A stretch of 64,000 bases of DNA, taken from NCBI GenBank assembly GCA_029721435.1, contig CM056580.1:21832367-21896366 (forward strand). The letters run 5' to 3'. Origin of the DNA: Gymnothorax reevesii. Lineage: Eukaryota > Chordata > Actinopteri > Anguilliformes > Muraenidae. Numbering within the stretch: position 1 is the stretch's first letter; each line of letters opens with the position of its first letter. Made by a program: the position numbers and the translations under genes. The notes beneath the pieces are model-generated. The model did no database searches. It was not told where the DNA came from and saw only the letters and a program-made list of their open reading frames with translations. Shown one piece after another: positions 11,860-22,117 of this stretch.

Positions 11860-12810
11860 TGTGTGACCCTATGACCTTTCCTGTTGGGCCACCGCCAAGT
11901 CAAAGGCTGTGTTCAAAACCGCACACTAACAGACTACTCGCACTACCGATGACATCAGATTTAGGGGGTAGGGTGCTGACTTATGCGCGGGGAGTGAGTG
12001 TGTCCGCGAAAAGTTCCCAGATGGATAATTGATCGGGCAGATATTTTGTGGTGCATCAAAAGCTCACTATTCATACATCAATTGCCCAAGATGCAATGCG
12101 ACGTAAACCAGCAGAAAAACTTGCTGAGGAATATCAAGTAGAAGAAGCAACAGGGAGAGTTCGTTCATAGTGAGTACCGTGTGGTGTGACAAGTGTGTAG
12201 TGAGAATAGTGTATGTAGACCGTGAAGCGCGGTTTCGAACATAGTAATACGTTACACTTACAAATGCAATGACTCAGTTTCACTGGGAATCAAGTCACAT
12301 TCCTTGCCATTGTTTCTGGTGCATACAGGGAGGCTGTTATTGATGTTGGTCACCTTTGCTGTGGTGGTGCCGCTACCAGACCAAACGTTAAATTTAAAAA
12401 ACAATTTCAGTAATTTGAACAGCATAAATGGGAATCATGTCAAATCTGCTTTCATCATTCTTGGTGTATAAAGGCGGAAGTTACTCATTGTGTGTAATAT
12501 TTTCTGTAGCACCACCACTCAGTCAAATGTTACATTTCCAAACGCACTGAAGCAGCTTTTGATCGGAATCAATCACTTTTTATTACTGTTTCTAGTACAA
12601 AGGGAAGGGGTGTTAATTTTACTGGTTACCCTATGACCTCTGCTGCAGTGCCATCACCAAGCCAAAGTTTTCATTTTTACAAACCGCAATAACTCAAACA
12701 GTAACTCAGGTGAAATTTGCTTTGAACATTAGTGTTGCCCAGAGTAGGTTCCCTGTTGATTTTCTGGACTGTACACCCTTTCCTGTTGTGCGACTACTCT
12801 GCTCATTTCA
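11860..12810. repeat. Diverged ~140-bp tandem repeat, about 4 units
   Basis: Related blocks built on ACC-x-CCAxxCCAAA-GTT followed by ATTTxxAAAxxCAATxACTxxG recur at about 11,894/12,250 (split by a MITE), 12,381, 12,523 and 12,662, i.e. every 139-142 bases. Each unit also holds a GGxATCAAGTCAxxTTxC-like block. The units have diverged a good deal, so the array is old. Confidence 0.6.
11907..12244. mobile_element. 338-bp MITE with CTGTGTTC termini
   Basis: The ends CTGTGTTCAAAACCGC and GCGGTTTCGAACATAG are inverted copies of each other at 14 of 16 positions. The element is non-coding and interrupts one unit of the surrounding tandem repeat. Fish genomes contain many non-autonomous elements with CTGTGTTCGAAA-type ends, often placed with PIF/Harbinger; I do not see a clear target duplication, so the superfamily is a guess. 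Confidence 0.7.
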
Positions 12811-12946
12811 GAGATATACCCTACCGAAAGCATTTGCCTTGATCAATGATGTTTTTATTGGTTTCATCATTTTCAATCACAAAGCTCTTGCACATAAAGA
12901 AAACGTGTGAAAAGTGTGAACAAAACCGAAATGACTATACATGATA

Positions 12947-13361
12947 CAATATCTGGCCACATAAGATGTACAGTAACAAGGTTCCATGAATATTCCTTAG
13001 AGATTCAGGTCAATGTTTATATGATGGCATCTCTGACTTGTGGCAGGTTTGTATGCTGCATATTCAAGCTACGGATCCCCCCCATCCACCACAGCCCTAA
13101 GATGGCCTGCTGGATTGAGATCTGGTGATTATGGTGGCCATTCTGGAACAAAGAACTCATGGTCATGTTTGTCAAACAGCTTCAGATTAGGTTTGCATTG
13201 TGATATAGTGTTATTTGGCTGATTACAGTCATTAAAAGAAACGTTGTCATTAAAGTATGGTCATGATCAGCAACTAAACTCAGGAATGTTGTGGCATATA
13301 ACTCATGCTTAATTGGTATTTGCCGAGAAATTTGCTCCCCTCTCCATTACAGTGCCTGCAC
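12947..13361 (-). mobile_element. Tc1-like family 2, first of three pieces
   Basis: The left terminus CAATATCTGGCCACATAAGA is preceded by TA at 12,945-12,946. Minus-strand transposase text follows, for example GATTGAGATCTGGTGATTAT and CATGGTCATGTTTGTCAAAC, corresponding to the catalytic Glu end of the protein. The piece stops at 13,361 where hAT-A is inserted; the same Tc1 text resumes at 16,269 (CACCCTGTAGCATTGACAAA). The transposase is far too decayed to function. Confidence 0.8.
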
Positions 13362-14315
13362 CAGTGACGTGCCTTCGGAGATCAGTTAGGGAAGGCAGAA
13401 TCCTCACCGTTAAACAAACGATAACTCTATTACTTTGCATGATTAGCAATCTGAGAATTGATTAACTAATTTACAAGACTACACGGCAGAATGGCGTGTG
13501 TGGTGAGAAAATAATCTTAAGTACTGTGAAAACCAAAGTATTACTATAATCACAGTTCAACAGAACACAGCCAAGTTCCTATGGCCCTTTAAAAATACTG
13601 AGAGGGAGTTTGGAGCTGAGAAAGAGGCAAAAAAAACTCATAAATCTGTCAAAAACCTTATAAAGACATTCATGCAGTACCCTCAAGGCCGGCCTTGTGG
13701 GCTAACCCGCCGGAATAACCACATCGGTCAGCCTGGTCCCACTACCTGAGCATGCGCATGTAAATGTTCTGGAACCATCCATATCCTCAGATAACTTACA
13801 AAACTTTAGGTGAACTCAAGGTTTGGGAGACTTACCTGTGGTCCTCGAGCGTCCCTCGCGGCTGAAAATGATGTAATGGCAAACCTCAGTGGCGTGCACA
13901 GACATTATGGGGGGCAAGTGCTCAGGGGGGAGGGGGAGGGCACTTTTTTCACACGTGCAACATGTTATTATTGTGTGAGATTAATACAATAAAATAAACA
14001 TTACACGCACATGTTCAATGCAATTCATGACTACTGTCATTCATCACAAAAAGGCACATGAGTAGCCTTTATGGGGATATTTTTTCTGAAGCAAAGGGGA
14101 ACTACCTGATTCTTCTTTATGTGTTCATTTATGTTGCCTAAAAAAACCTACACAAAAGAAAACGTTTAGCTTAACAGATAGATTTGCAAAGTCGACCAAC
14201 ATTGTTTGTGGTGGTCGTCCTCACATTATCTATCATTGTTTGGGCTATAGCATTAAACTAGCTAATCAGGTGACCAGTCGGCTAAAAAATGCTCAGTTGT
14301 TTGGTGCTGTATGAA

Positions 14316-14961
14316 CAGTGGCGTACCGTCAGATGCCAGGAAGGCCTTCAGTAACATCACCCTTTCCCGGATAATTGCTCTTAGACTGTTTGCGATCAGG
14401 TTTGATTGATTAACAATCAAACAAACAGTTAATTAACAGAATAGCCACCACCAATCCGTGACACGTAATGATTAAGATAGGCTAATTACAAAGCGATTGC
14501 CTGTTGGCTATGTTGATATAATTGATGTGAATCCGAAAGGATGACAATCTGCAAAAAATCCGAAACTTTCGCGGACTTCACAGCAATTATTTTCGTCTTC
14601 ACTCAGCTGTGCTACTACGCACTTTGGCTGTCACATTCAGAGTAAATAGAACGGATTCTCATGGCTAATTGCTCAATGAACGTCGCAAATTAATTTACGC
14701 AAATTCAGAAATTATAAAGACGTGGGCTATTGATATTTTTTCTGCAGCCATTGGTGTGCGGAAGTAAGTTCAACGGCGTATAGTTTCGTAGTGCAATGTA
14801 TAACACGGCTTTCAAAAACAAGTTAGATTCTAGTCGGTTCCTCCAATCAGTCTGAGGAACCGGTGCTAATCGGGGAGGTAAACTGCGAGAGGTATCTGTC
14901 ATTAAGAAGTAAAAGGTAAGGTTATTGCAGGCCCTGTGTGTCTGCCGACGGACCGTCACTG
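14316..14961. mobile_element. hAT-C, 646-bp MITE nested in hAT-B
   Basis: The left end CAGTGGCGTACCGTC pairs with the inverted right end (minus strand CAGTGACGGTCCGTC) at 13 of 15 positions. The 8-bp duplication is TGTATGAA at 14,308-14,315 and TGTATGAG at 14,962-14,969, one mismatch. It is non-coding and is the innermost layer of this nest, so the youngest of the three. Confidence 0.85.
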
Positions 14962-15238
14962 TGTATGAGACATGCTACTGCACAACAAAATGATTACAGG
15001 TTGGGCTTGGAGGGAAAACTGTACGATTTCACTTGATCTGTGTGTTACCTGGCTGGTGGGGCACAAGACCGTGGCTTCCAGTCGCTCAGCTGATATGCAC
15101 TGCGCGCGTGCTCACGTGACAAAGGAAGAGAGGTCGGAAGTGCGTGAGGAGGTGGCCCATTACGGGCCATTTTTTTCAGTAGTTTTTAATCACACAGCTT
15201 TTCTAAAAGATCATTTCAACATTGGCCCCACTAAAGTG

Positions 15239-15267
15239 TTAATAATAATAATAATAATAATAATAAA
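15239..15267. repeat. (ATA)n microsatellite
   Basis: About nine AAT/ATA units inside hAT-B. Confidence 0.9.
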
Positions 15268-16260
15268 TATAATCATTTAAAAATAACCCCGAAATTTCAA
15301 AAGGGCACTTTCATTAACAAAGGGCAAAGGGGCAAGTGCTGTGGCACCACCTAGCGTCTATTTGTGCACGCCACTGGCAAACCTGTTGCAAAGGGAGTAG
15401 GGTCGCCATGGGACAATTTACCAATCAGAATTAGTAATATTAGGGAAGGTGGGGAGAGTCACGTTTAATTCCACCGAAAGAAACGTGAAAAAAGGTAAAT
15501 AAAAATGAGGGTTCGGAAAGCCGGAGGTCAGTCGGCGAGGGGGTGATTGATGAAGAATGAATGCTACTTGGTTTGCGCAGATCAGCCTGGGTTTCTTTGT
15601 GCTGCTTCTGGATGGATTTACAATAAACCCAATTACATCAGACTCTGGGGAATGGATCTCTTTTTTGGAGAAAGATTTGCAAGGGTCCGTGGAACACTTT
15701 GTCCACTTGCTCAAACTGAGTATTTTCCTACAACACGTGCCAGTTGCATCCACAACATTATTGCTCAGTGCATCGAACTTAAAATGCTCACGAGACAGCA
15801 AGTTTGTTCATATTTGCTTAGAGGAACCTCATGCAATGCCATTAACAAATATTAAAACCTAACTAATGCGGCGTTCAATGTGTGGCGAATATGTTTACGA
15901 TTATATTTCCCCCCTTAAACAAATACTTTTTAATGCCATTTTTTTAAAATAGGGAGTTTATTTTCAGTCTTCTTTCATCCGATATACAAAAGATCAAAAC
16001 AATATACGGAATTACCGAGAGAGTTGAGATTTTTTCCTAATTAATTATTAGGTTTTATTTCCTTGCAGTCTCGAATCAAAGCGTAAAGGTAAATTAATCT
16101 TTTTGTCACTATCACCTCTTAATCATTACAGGCTTAATTGAACAGAAAAAAAAAGGTCAAATTGATTGATTGACAATCAGGCATAGTACATGGAAACAGG
16201 TAGACAAAATCTAGCAATAAAAAAGGAGAAGTCACTGCCTACCCTGACCACACGTCCCTG

Positions 16261-16910
16261 GCCTGCACCACCCTGTAGCATTGACAAAAAGCAGGGCGAA
16301 TCCATGTATTCCAGTTGTTCACACCCACTTCTAACCTTGCTATCTGTACCTCACACTAGAAATCAAGCTCAATCAGATCAGGCAACATTTTTACAATATT
16401 CTACAACCAAGATTTGAGGGGGCTTTGCCCACTGTAACCTCAATTTCCCATTCTTTTCTGACAGGAGTGGAAATTCATCTGGTCTGCTGCCATAGCCCAT
16501 CCACCTCAAGGTCCGAAATGGATGAGCAGTGAAACCCTTCTGCATGGCACTGCTGTAACATACAGTTATTTTATTTACTGTCACTTGTATGACAGCTTGA
16601 ACTAGTCTGGCAGCAAAGTGTCTACATGCCATCCACAGAACCCCTATTCGCAGGTGTTTTTCACCAGAGACTGTGGTGTGTGAAAATCCAGGAAGATCAG
16701 CAGTTTACTAGATTCTCTGAGATACTCTGAAACTGCCTCCATCTGGCACCTAAAGTCATTCCACGGGAAAAGTCTCCCACATTACATTTTGTCTCCACTC
16801 TGATGCATGGTCTGAATAATGACTTTGACCATATATGAATCAAGTTGCTGTATCACAGTAGACTGATTAGATATTTTCATTAGTGGAGAAGTGAACAGAC
16901 TACTTAATAG
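16261..16910 (-). mobile_element. Tc1-like family 2, second piece
   Basis: After the hAT-A target duplication the family 2 text continues: TTTCTGACAGGAGTGG, CCCATCCACCTCAAGG, GAAAATCCAGGAAGATCAGC and CAGTTTACTAGATTCTCTG match in order the N-terminal half of the minus-strand transposase gene (helix-turn-helix region) as I recall it from other fish copies. It ends in CTTAATAG at 16,903-16,910, the near end of the terminal repeat, where hAT-D is inserted. Stops and frameshifts are numerous. Confidence 0.8.
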
Positions 16911-17245
16911 CAGACAAATGGACTCAAGTCATAGGGACTCGGACTCCAGTCAACTCGAGTCGCAAATTTGATGACTTGTGACTCGACCTTTGAAGGCAAA
17001 GACTTGAGACTGGACTCTAAATTAGGAGACGATGACTCCAGATTGACTCGACTTGTGGCAAGATGACTCGGGCGATTTGTTCTTTTCATGGTATGTTTTT
17101 TGTTTCATATTCTTTCTAGTTTGACCATTTGTGTGCAGTGCACGGCGCGTGCTCTAGCAGTTTCAGACAGGCTCCGTTCCCCCCCCGTGTCTGAAACGGG
17201 AGCGCGCACTTTTGATGATCAGTGCACTTGGTGGCATGGATAATA

Positions 17246-17418
17246 ATGGCAGCTGTGAGTTCTAGTATGCCCAAAATGATTCAATTTGCTTTGAAAAACT
17301 TCTACTCTGATGGAAAAAAACAAAGGTCTGCTCAATGTAAGACATGTTAAACAACCAGTAGCGTCAAAGAGGGAACCACTTCAAACTTTGTCCATCTCCT
17401 GAGGACCCATGATGACAA
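17246..17418 (+). pseudogene. BED zinc-finger exon of a hAT transposase
   Basis: The ATG at 17,246 opens a frame MAAVSSSMPKMIQF, then SDGKKQRSAQCKTC, a stop (TAA, 17,348-17,350), then VKEGTTSNFVHLLRTHDD. The Cys-x2-Cys and His-x4-His pairs fit the BED finger that binds DNA at the start of many hAT transposases. A consensus splice donor, GTAAGT at 17,419-17,424, closes the exon. The stop falls directly after the second Cys, so no protein with a complete finger can be made. No later exon (catalytic domain) was found in hAT-D. A ZBED-like host gene is possible but unlikely, since the exon lies inside an element with hAT ends. Confidence 0.75.
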
Positions 17419-17445
17419 GTAAGTGAAACCTGATAGCTAGCAGCC

Positions 17446-17486
17446 GTGTGTGTGTGTGTGTGTGTGTGCGTGTGCGTGTGCATGTG
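17446..17486. repeat. (TG)n microsatellite
   Basis: About 20 TG units, with a few CG interruptions near the right end. Confidence 0.9.
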
Positions 17487-17802
17487 TTGGAATAGTCTGT
17501 CGTATTTTGTTTACCCCCGCTAACGTTGGCCACATTGAAATCGGGAGAATTGTGGTGCACTGCTCACTGAGGTTTAAATCACCAGCAGGTTAGGCAGTAA
17601 ATTAAAGTAGGGATTGAACGGAAAAACTGAAATATGGAAATTTCGACATCAATGGAAAGCTCAGAACGCAAAGAATGCAATGTCATTCCGTCACATTGTC
17701 AACACGAGAAAATGGAAACACGCATGAAACGACAGCACTTCATCCAGCGTGAATGCTTTCATGATGCTAGGAAAGAGGCCCGTTTTGAGTGATGTCACAT
17801 AC

Positions 17803-18645
17803 TGTGAGGGTGCGATCAGGAACCAGTCGGGAGAACCAAGCAATGCAATAGAACTTGTTTTATTAATAAAGGGGGAGGACCCCCGCAGGGCAGTAGGCAA
17901 AAGTACAGAGTCCACACTCCAAAAATCAAAATCCAGTTGGGCAAAAAACAGAATCAAAACCAGGGCAGCAATCACAATAATCGTAGTCGGACAGAAATGG
18001 GTCTGGTTCACAGGTACAGGTATGTCAAAGAAGCAAAACCAGAATCCAATGGGCGTAATCCGAATTGTAACCAGGGCAGCAAACACAGATTTCTTGGTCG
18101 GGCAGAAAAAAGGTCAAAACACACAGATGCAACAATAATCCAAAATCACAAAGGCAAAAATTAAAAAGTCGGGCAGTCCAGTCAAAAAGATATACACTGA
18201 GTAATCAAGGCGAGAGAACCGTGGCACGAGAAGACTAAGGAAACGATCTGACAGAGAATAACTGTGAAGAGACATCTGATATACACTTCCAGGGAGATCA
18301 CATGGTGAGAGACAAAGGTGCAAACAGTCAGATTGGACTGATTACAAGGGAGCAGGACATGAGGAAGGACCTAATCACATGAAATTTGGCGGAAACCAAA
18401 ACAAGGACGGGGATATCGGGACAAATCTATAAACAAACATACGGCTCCAGTTAAGGAGTTCTAACATGCATAGATAATTAGAGAAAGGACAGTGTGATCA
18501 GATGTAGAGTTTTCCACAGAAAATGCAGCAAAGGTAATCAGGGAGAGACAAGAGGTGGAGACGAGAACAGGGCGAGTGCTGAGAGCTTGTCAATCAATTA
18601 GTAGTGAAACTATACAATCCCTGGGTGCTTGTTAGTAAGTTAGTA
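17803..18645 (-). mobile_element. LTR-like repeat, copy 1, left part
   Basis: Homologous to 32,288-33,057. On the minus strand the repeat ends in ACCCTCACA, and upstream of that end is AATAAA (complement at 17,858-17,863), a poly(A) signal. The other edge could be TGTTAGAACTCC at 18,466-18,455, which would give a TG...CA LTR of 664 bp; the similarity between copies, however, continues past it. The block is interrupted at 18,645 by Tc1-A and resumes at 20,258. No gag or pol is attached. Confidence 0.65.
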
Positions 18646-20257
18646 TTACAAAACCCAAAACCAGTGAAGTTGGCATGTTGTGTAAATCGTAAATTAAAAC
18701 AGAATACAATGATTTGCAAATCCTTTTCAACCTATATTCAATTGAATACACTGCAAAGACGTTCGATGTTCGAACAGGTAAACTTTGTAATTTTTTGCAA
18801 ATATTAGCTCATTTGGAATTTGATGCCTGCAACATGTTTCAAAAAAGCTGGCACAAGTGGCAAAAAAGACTAAGAGAGTTGAGGAATGCTCATCTAACAC
18901 TTATTTGGAACATCCCACAGGTGAACGGGCTAATAGGGAACAGGTGGGTGCCATGATTGGGTATAAAAGCAGCTTCCCTGAAATGCTCTGTCATTCACAA
19001 ACAAGGATGGGGCGAGGGTCACCACTTTGTGAACAAATGCGTGAGCTGATCGTCGAACAGTTTAAAAACAACATTCCTCATCGAGCTATCGCAAGAAATT
19101 TAGGGATTTCATCATCTACGGTCTGTAATATCGTCAAAAGGTTCAGAGAATCTGGAGAAATCACTGCACGTAAGCGACAAGGCCGAAAACCAGCATTGAA
19201 TGCCCGTGACCTTCGATCCCTCAGGCGGTACTGCATCAAAAACCGACATTAGTGTGTAAAGGACATCACCACATGGGCTCAGGAACACTTCAGAAAACCA
19301 CTGTCAGTAACAACAGTTCGTCGCTACATCTGCAAGTGCAAGTTAAATCTCTAATATGCAAAGCGAAAGCCATTTATCAACAGCACCCAGAAACGCCGCC
19401 GGCTTTGCTGGGCCCAAGCTCATCTAAGATGGACTGATGCAAAGTGGAAGAGTGTTCTGTAGTCTGACGAGTCCACATTTCAAATTGTTTTTGGAAACTG
19501 TGGACGTTGTGTCCTCCAGACCAAAGAGGGAAAAAAACCATCCGGACTGTTATAGGCGCAAAGTTCAAAAGCCAGCATCTGTGATGGTATGGGGGTGTAT
19601 TAGTGCCCAAGGCATGGGCAACTTACACATATGTGAAGCACCATTAATGCTGAAAGGTACATATAGGTTTTGGAGCAACATATGTTGCCATCCAAGCAAC
19701 GTCTTTTTCATGGACACCCCTGCTTATTTCAGCAAGACAATGCCAAGCCACATTCTGCACGTGTTACAACAGCATGGCTCCGTAGTAGAAGAGTGCGGGT
19801 ACTAGACTGGCCTGCCTGTAGTCCAGAGCTGTCTCCCATTGAAAATGTATGGCGCATTATAAAGCGTAAAATTCGACAACGGAGACCTCGGACTGTTGAA
19901 CAACTTAAGCTGTACATCAAGCAAGAATGGGTAAGAGTTCCACCTGAAAAGCTTCAAAAATTGGTCTCCTCAGTTCCCAAATGTTTACTGAGTGTCTTTA
20001 AAAGGAAAGGCAATGTAACACAGTGGTAAAAAGGCCCCTGTGCCAAATTTTTTTTTGCAATGTGTTGCTGCCTTTAAATTCTAAGTTAATGATTATTTGC
20101 AAAAAAAAAAAAAAAGTTTCTCAGATTGAACATTAAACATCTTGTCTTTGCAGTGTATTCAATTGAATATAAGTTGAAAAGGATTTGCAAATCATTGTAT
20201 TCTGTTTTTATCTTCGATTTACATAACGTGCCAACTTCACTGGTTTTGGGTTTTGTG
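18646..20257 (+). mobile_element. Tc1-A, complete Tc1-like element
   Basis: A full element of about 1.6 kb with both terminal inverted repeats, roughly 112 bp each: left about 18,649-18,760, right 20,144-20,255. The repeats share CCAAAACCAGTGAAGTTGGC at the tip and CACTGCAAAGAC at the inner end. TA dinucleotides flank it at 18,644-18,645 and 20,258-20,259, as expected for Tc1/mariner. It lies inside the LTR-like repeat: the second copy at 32 kb shows the unoccupied site. The transposase gene inside is broken. Confidence 0.9.
19007..20029 (+). pseudogene. Tc1-like transposase, broken (Tc1-A)
   Basis: The start MGRGSPLCEQMRELIVEQ leads into a helix-turn-helix (AIARNLGISSSTVCNIVKRF), the DNA-binding paired-like domain that recognises the element ends. 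The catalytic part shows the DD34E signature: SDEST, then FQQDNAKPHSA, then SPIENVW; these three acids hold the metal ions that cut and join DNA. Span is 1023 bp, the same as the copy at 43.3 kb. Breaks: stops at 19,250 (TAG), 19,352 (TAA) and 19,460 (TAG, in place of a Trp), an extra base in the A-run near 19,530 and a compensating loss near 19,638. It cannot make active enzyme. The ATG was chosen because the conserved N-terminus begins there in both copies; an open frame extends 50 codons upstream without family features. Confidence 0.93.
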
Positions 20258-20313
20258 TATATACAATGTTAATTAGTGTTAGTAACTCCTAGCAAAAACA
20301 ACAAACTGTTAGT
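20258..20313 (-). mobile_element. LTR-like repeat, copy 1, right part
   Basis: Bases after Tc1-A (tatacaatgttaattagtg and gcaaaaacaacaaactgtta) continue the match to 33,007-33,057. Last shared word is AACTGTTAGT. Confidence 0.65.
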
Positions 20314-20908
20314 GGGGTAAGTAATAGTAGTAAAAGTGTTACTTTTGTACCACGTTACTTTCGTACCGGCTATCCTCCTACACAACCTGCATGTGATGTT
20401 TCGGAAAATGAGACTGTCGGCGGACTGGTTAGGGTCGAAGAAGAACAACATTTGGAAAGCAAATATCAAGTAGCATGAAACTTTTTTCGCTTATTATATG
20501 AGTGAATACCTTCAACATATCATGAAATCCCCATAACAGACCAATTTTATGAGTACTTCTTTTTTTTTTTTTGAATCCCTACTTTAATGGTAAGTGTGTG
20601 TGCATGTTTTATGTCTGCTACTGTGACCGGTGTTGTTCTGCGTTGTGTTGAAGTGTTGGGGATGAAGCCGTGACACCAGGATCTCTTTTATGACTGATCT
20701 TTATTCTGACCAAAGCATTAAACAATACAATCCTCCGGTCACTTACCAGCATGTAGTGTGAGCAGCTACACAAATTAAGTGGAACAAAAAAACATATTAG
20801 CATACCATACAGTAAGTTTAAGATAAGTTAGTAAACTTAGTTTGACAGAGAGCCCACAATGCTGCTCACCTCTCCCATTAATTACAATAGCAAAAGGGGA
20901 GGGGGTGA
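20314..20908. other. hAT-D interior, no gene seen
   Basis: No coding signal. A T-run lies at 20,560-20,572. Confidence 0.35.
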
Positions 20909-21410
20909 GCTGCCGGATAGCTCACTCGGTTAAGGCACTGCGCTGCAGTACAGAGGTGACTATCACGTCGCGGGTTCCCAGCCCCGGCGTACCCACCGGC
21001 ATGGGTCTGCAGCTTTTTCAGAGTAGCGCACAATTGGCCATCGCACTACAGGTTTCCAAATTGGGAAGGGACTGCCGTATTTGGGGACACAATAGTAGCT
21101 TTGTTCGTTGCTCCAGCGCCTCCTGCTGGCCAGACGGGCGCTCGTCAGGAAGACTCTGGGTTTGTTCACGTCCGGGTATCCTCCGCCCTCGTTCTGAACT
21201 TATGAGGATTCAACCAATGAGTGTATAAGAATCAGTGGCTGACGGGCATGTGCTTCGGAGGAGAGCCGTGAGCTGTCCTCACTATCCTGAGTTGGCAGCA
21301 GGGGGTCGCATCCGAGCAAGCTTTGTACATAGTTCACCAATTGGGTATTCCAGATGCGGGTGGGATTGGAGATGCCAAATTTATTTAAAAAAAAATAAAA
21401 ATAAAAAAAA
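20909..21410 (+). mobile_element. tRNA-headed SINE, ~500 bp
   Basis: The head GGATAGCTCACTCGGTTAAG (20,915-20,934) resembles a tRNA A box and CGCGGGTTCCCAGCCCC (20,970-20,986) a B box, the internal promoter for RNA polymerase III. A long body follows (AGAGTAGCGCACAATTGGCC; GCGCCTCCTGCTGGCCAGAC; GAGTTGGCAGCAGGGGGTCG) and then an A-rich tail, 21,381-21,410. The purine runs on both sides (aaaaggggaggg at 20,892; aaaagggggaggg at 21,407) may be the target duplication, but are low-complexity. Minus-strand relatives occur at 45.9, 46.8 and 57.4 kb. SINEs are copied by LINE enzymes. I cannot name the family. Confidence 0.85.
20915..20986 (+). promoter_or_regulatory. Pol III internal promoter (A and B boxes)
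   Basis: A-box-like TAGCTCACTCGGTTAAGG and B-box-like GGGTTCCCAGCCCC, about 50 bases apart, as in tRNA genes. The B box departs from GGTTCGAATCC, so activity is doubtful. Confidence 0.6.
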
Positions 21411-22109
21411 GGGGGAGGGCAGGTAAAGGCAGAAGGAAACATTTATGGGGGAGCACGGAAGAGAACGAGGGGGTACAGAAACTGGGTTGTTATTTGTGTA
21501 TTTGTCGGGTCGTTATTTACAGAGATTTTGTGTAATTATATTGTATAACACGCTCAGACGAAGCCTTGATAAAACAGTTTGAAGGGTTTAATCTGCGAGC
21601 ACCATGCTGCCGATCACCTCTCTCCTTCCTCTTCCTCCACTCTCTCTCCCATCTTCTCCTCAGGAGAGGGGGAGAACGAGACAGCAAGTGCTTAACATAA
21701 GCACTTTGCTACTGATGAATTTTCATGTTTTTGCAAAATGCTCAAAATAAACACATTTTTTGCATCAAACATGCCGTTTCTTTAATGGAAAGTAGCCTTT
21801 CCCATCTACCTAGGTCTTAATGATCAGACATGTAATGTGATGGATAAATGAACAGCTTTATGCTGGTTTAGCCATACAGACTAGTCTGCACTCTCTTTTT
21901 TGAGATTGACATTAGGTTTTTCTCTTCGAAATGTAAACCTGAGTGCTTTGCGGGTGGGCTGGGGGACAAATGGTGAGGGACTTGACTTGAAATAACCTTG
22001 TGACTCGACTTGCCCACAAAAGAAAAGACTTGGGACTCGCTTGAGACTTGAACCAAATGACTTGAGACTAGCTTGGGACTCGGATCGGAGGGACGCAGGC
22101 AATTGTCTT
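21411..22109. other. hAT-D right interior
   Basis: Contains a pyrimidine-rich stretch (21,615-21,662), a possible poly(A) signal AATAAA at 21,748-21,753 and the GACTTG/GACTCG subterminal cluster. No transposase frame is recognisable. Confidence 0.4.
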
Positions 22110-22117
22110 TTTAATAG

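Larger units (their letters stand above)
13887..15376. mobile_element. hAT-B, 1.49-kb element nested in hAT-A
   Basis: The ends CAGTGGCGTGCACA and TGTGCACGCCACTG are perfect 14-bp inverted repeats. The flanking GCAAACCT at 13,879-13,886 and 15,377-15,384 is a perfect 8-bp target duplication. Subterminal G-rich blocks (GGGGGGCAAGTGCTC on the left, GGGGCAAGTGCTGTGGCACC on the right) lie in the same orientation on both sides. No transposase is visible; it would have needed one supplied elsewhere. Confidence 0.92.
13362..16260. mobile_element. hAT-A, 2.9 kb including nested elements
   Basis: The left end CAGTGACGTGCCTTCGG and the inverted right end (minus strand CAGGGACGTGTGGTCAG) match at most positions. 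Both are flanked by a perfect 8-bp duplication, GCCTGCAC at 13,354-13,361 and 16,261-16,268. An 8-bp duplication with CAGTG-type ends is the hallmark of hAT transposons. Removing 13,887-15,384 (hAT-B and one target copy) leaves about 1.4 kb. No hAT transposase domain is recognisable, so it is probably a non-autonomous or heavily decayed copy. Overlapping frames near 15,547-15,862 translate to nothing I recognise. Confidence 0.85.
16911..22109. mobile_element. hAT-D, 5.2 kb including nested elements
   Basis: It sits in the terminal repeat of Tc1 family 2: CTTAATAG (16,903-16,910) on the left and TTTAATAG (22,110-22,117) on the right, 7 of 8 bases equal. The ends CAGACAAATGGAC and (minus strand) AAGACAATTGCCT are weak inverted repeats. 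Inside both ends are clusters of GACTTG/GACTCG words (16,920-17,062 and 21,980-22,083), a subterminal pattern typical of one common fish hAT group. A BED-finger exon lies at 17,246, as expected for a hAT transposase. The rest of the transposase is not found; the interior is taken up by an LTR-like repeat with a Tc1 inside it, and by a SINE. Confidence 0.75.

Noticed and set aside
11577..12032. 151-residue open frame
   Set aside because: Covers T-rich DNA, tandem repeat and the start of a MITE; composition-driven, no motif.
15547..15862. Two overlapping ~100-residue frames with a hydrophobic start
   Set aside because: Inside hAT-A after the nested element; no hAT or other domain recognisable and no splice sites that would make it an exon.
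20915..20986. tRNA gene
   Set aside because: A and B boxes belong to a SINE head: the B box is off-consensus, no acceptor stem pairing is evident and a SINE body and A-tail follow.
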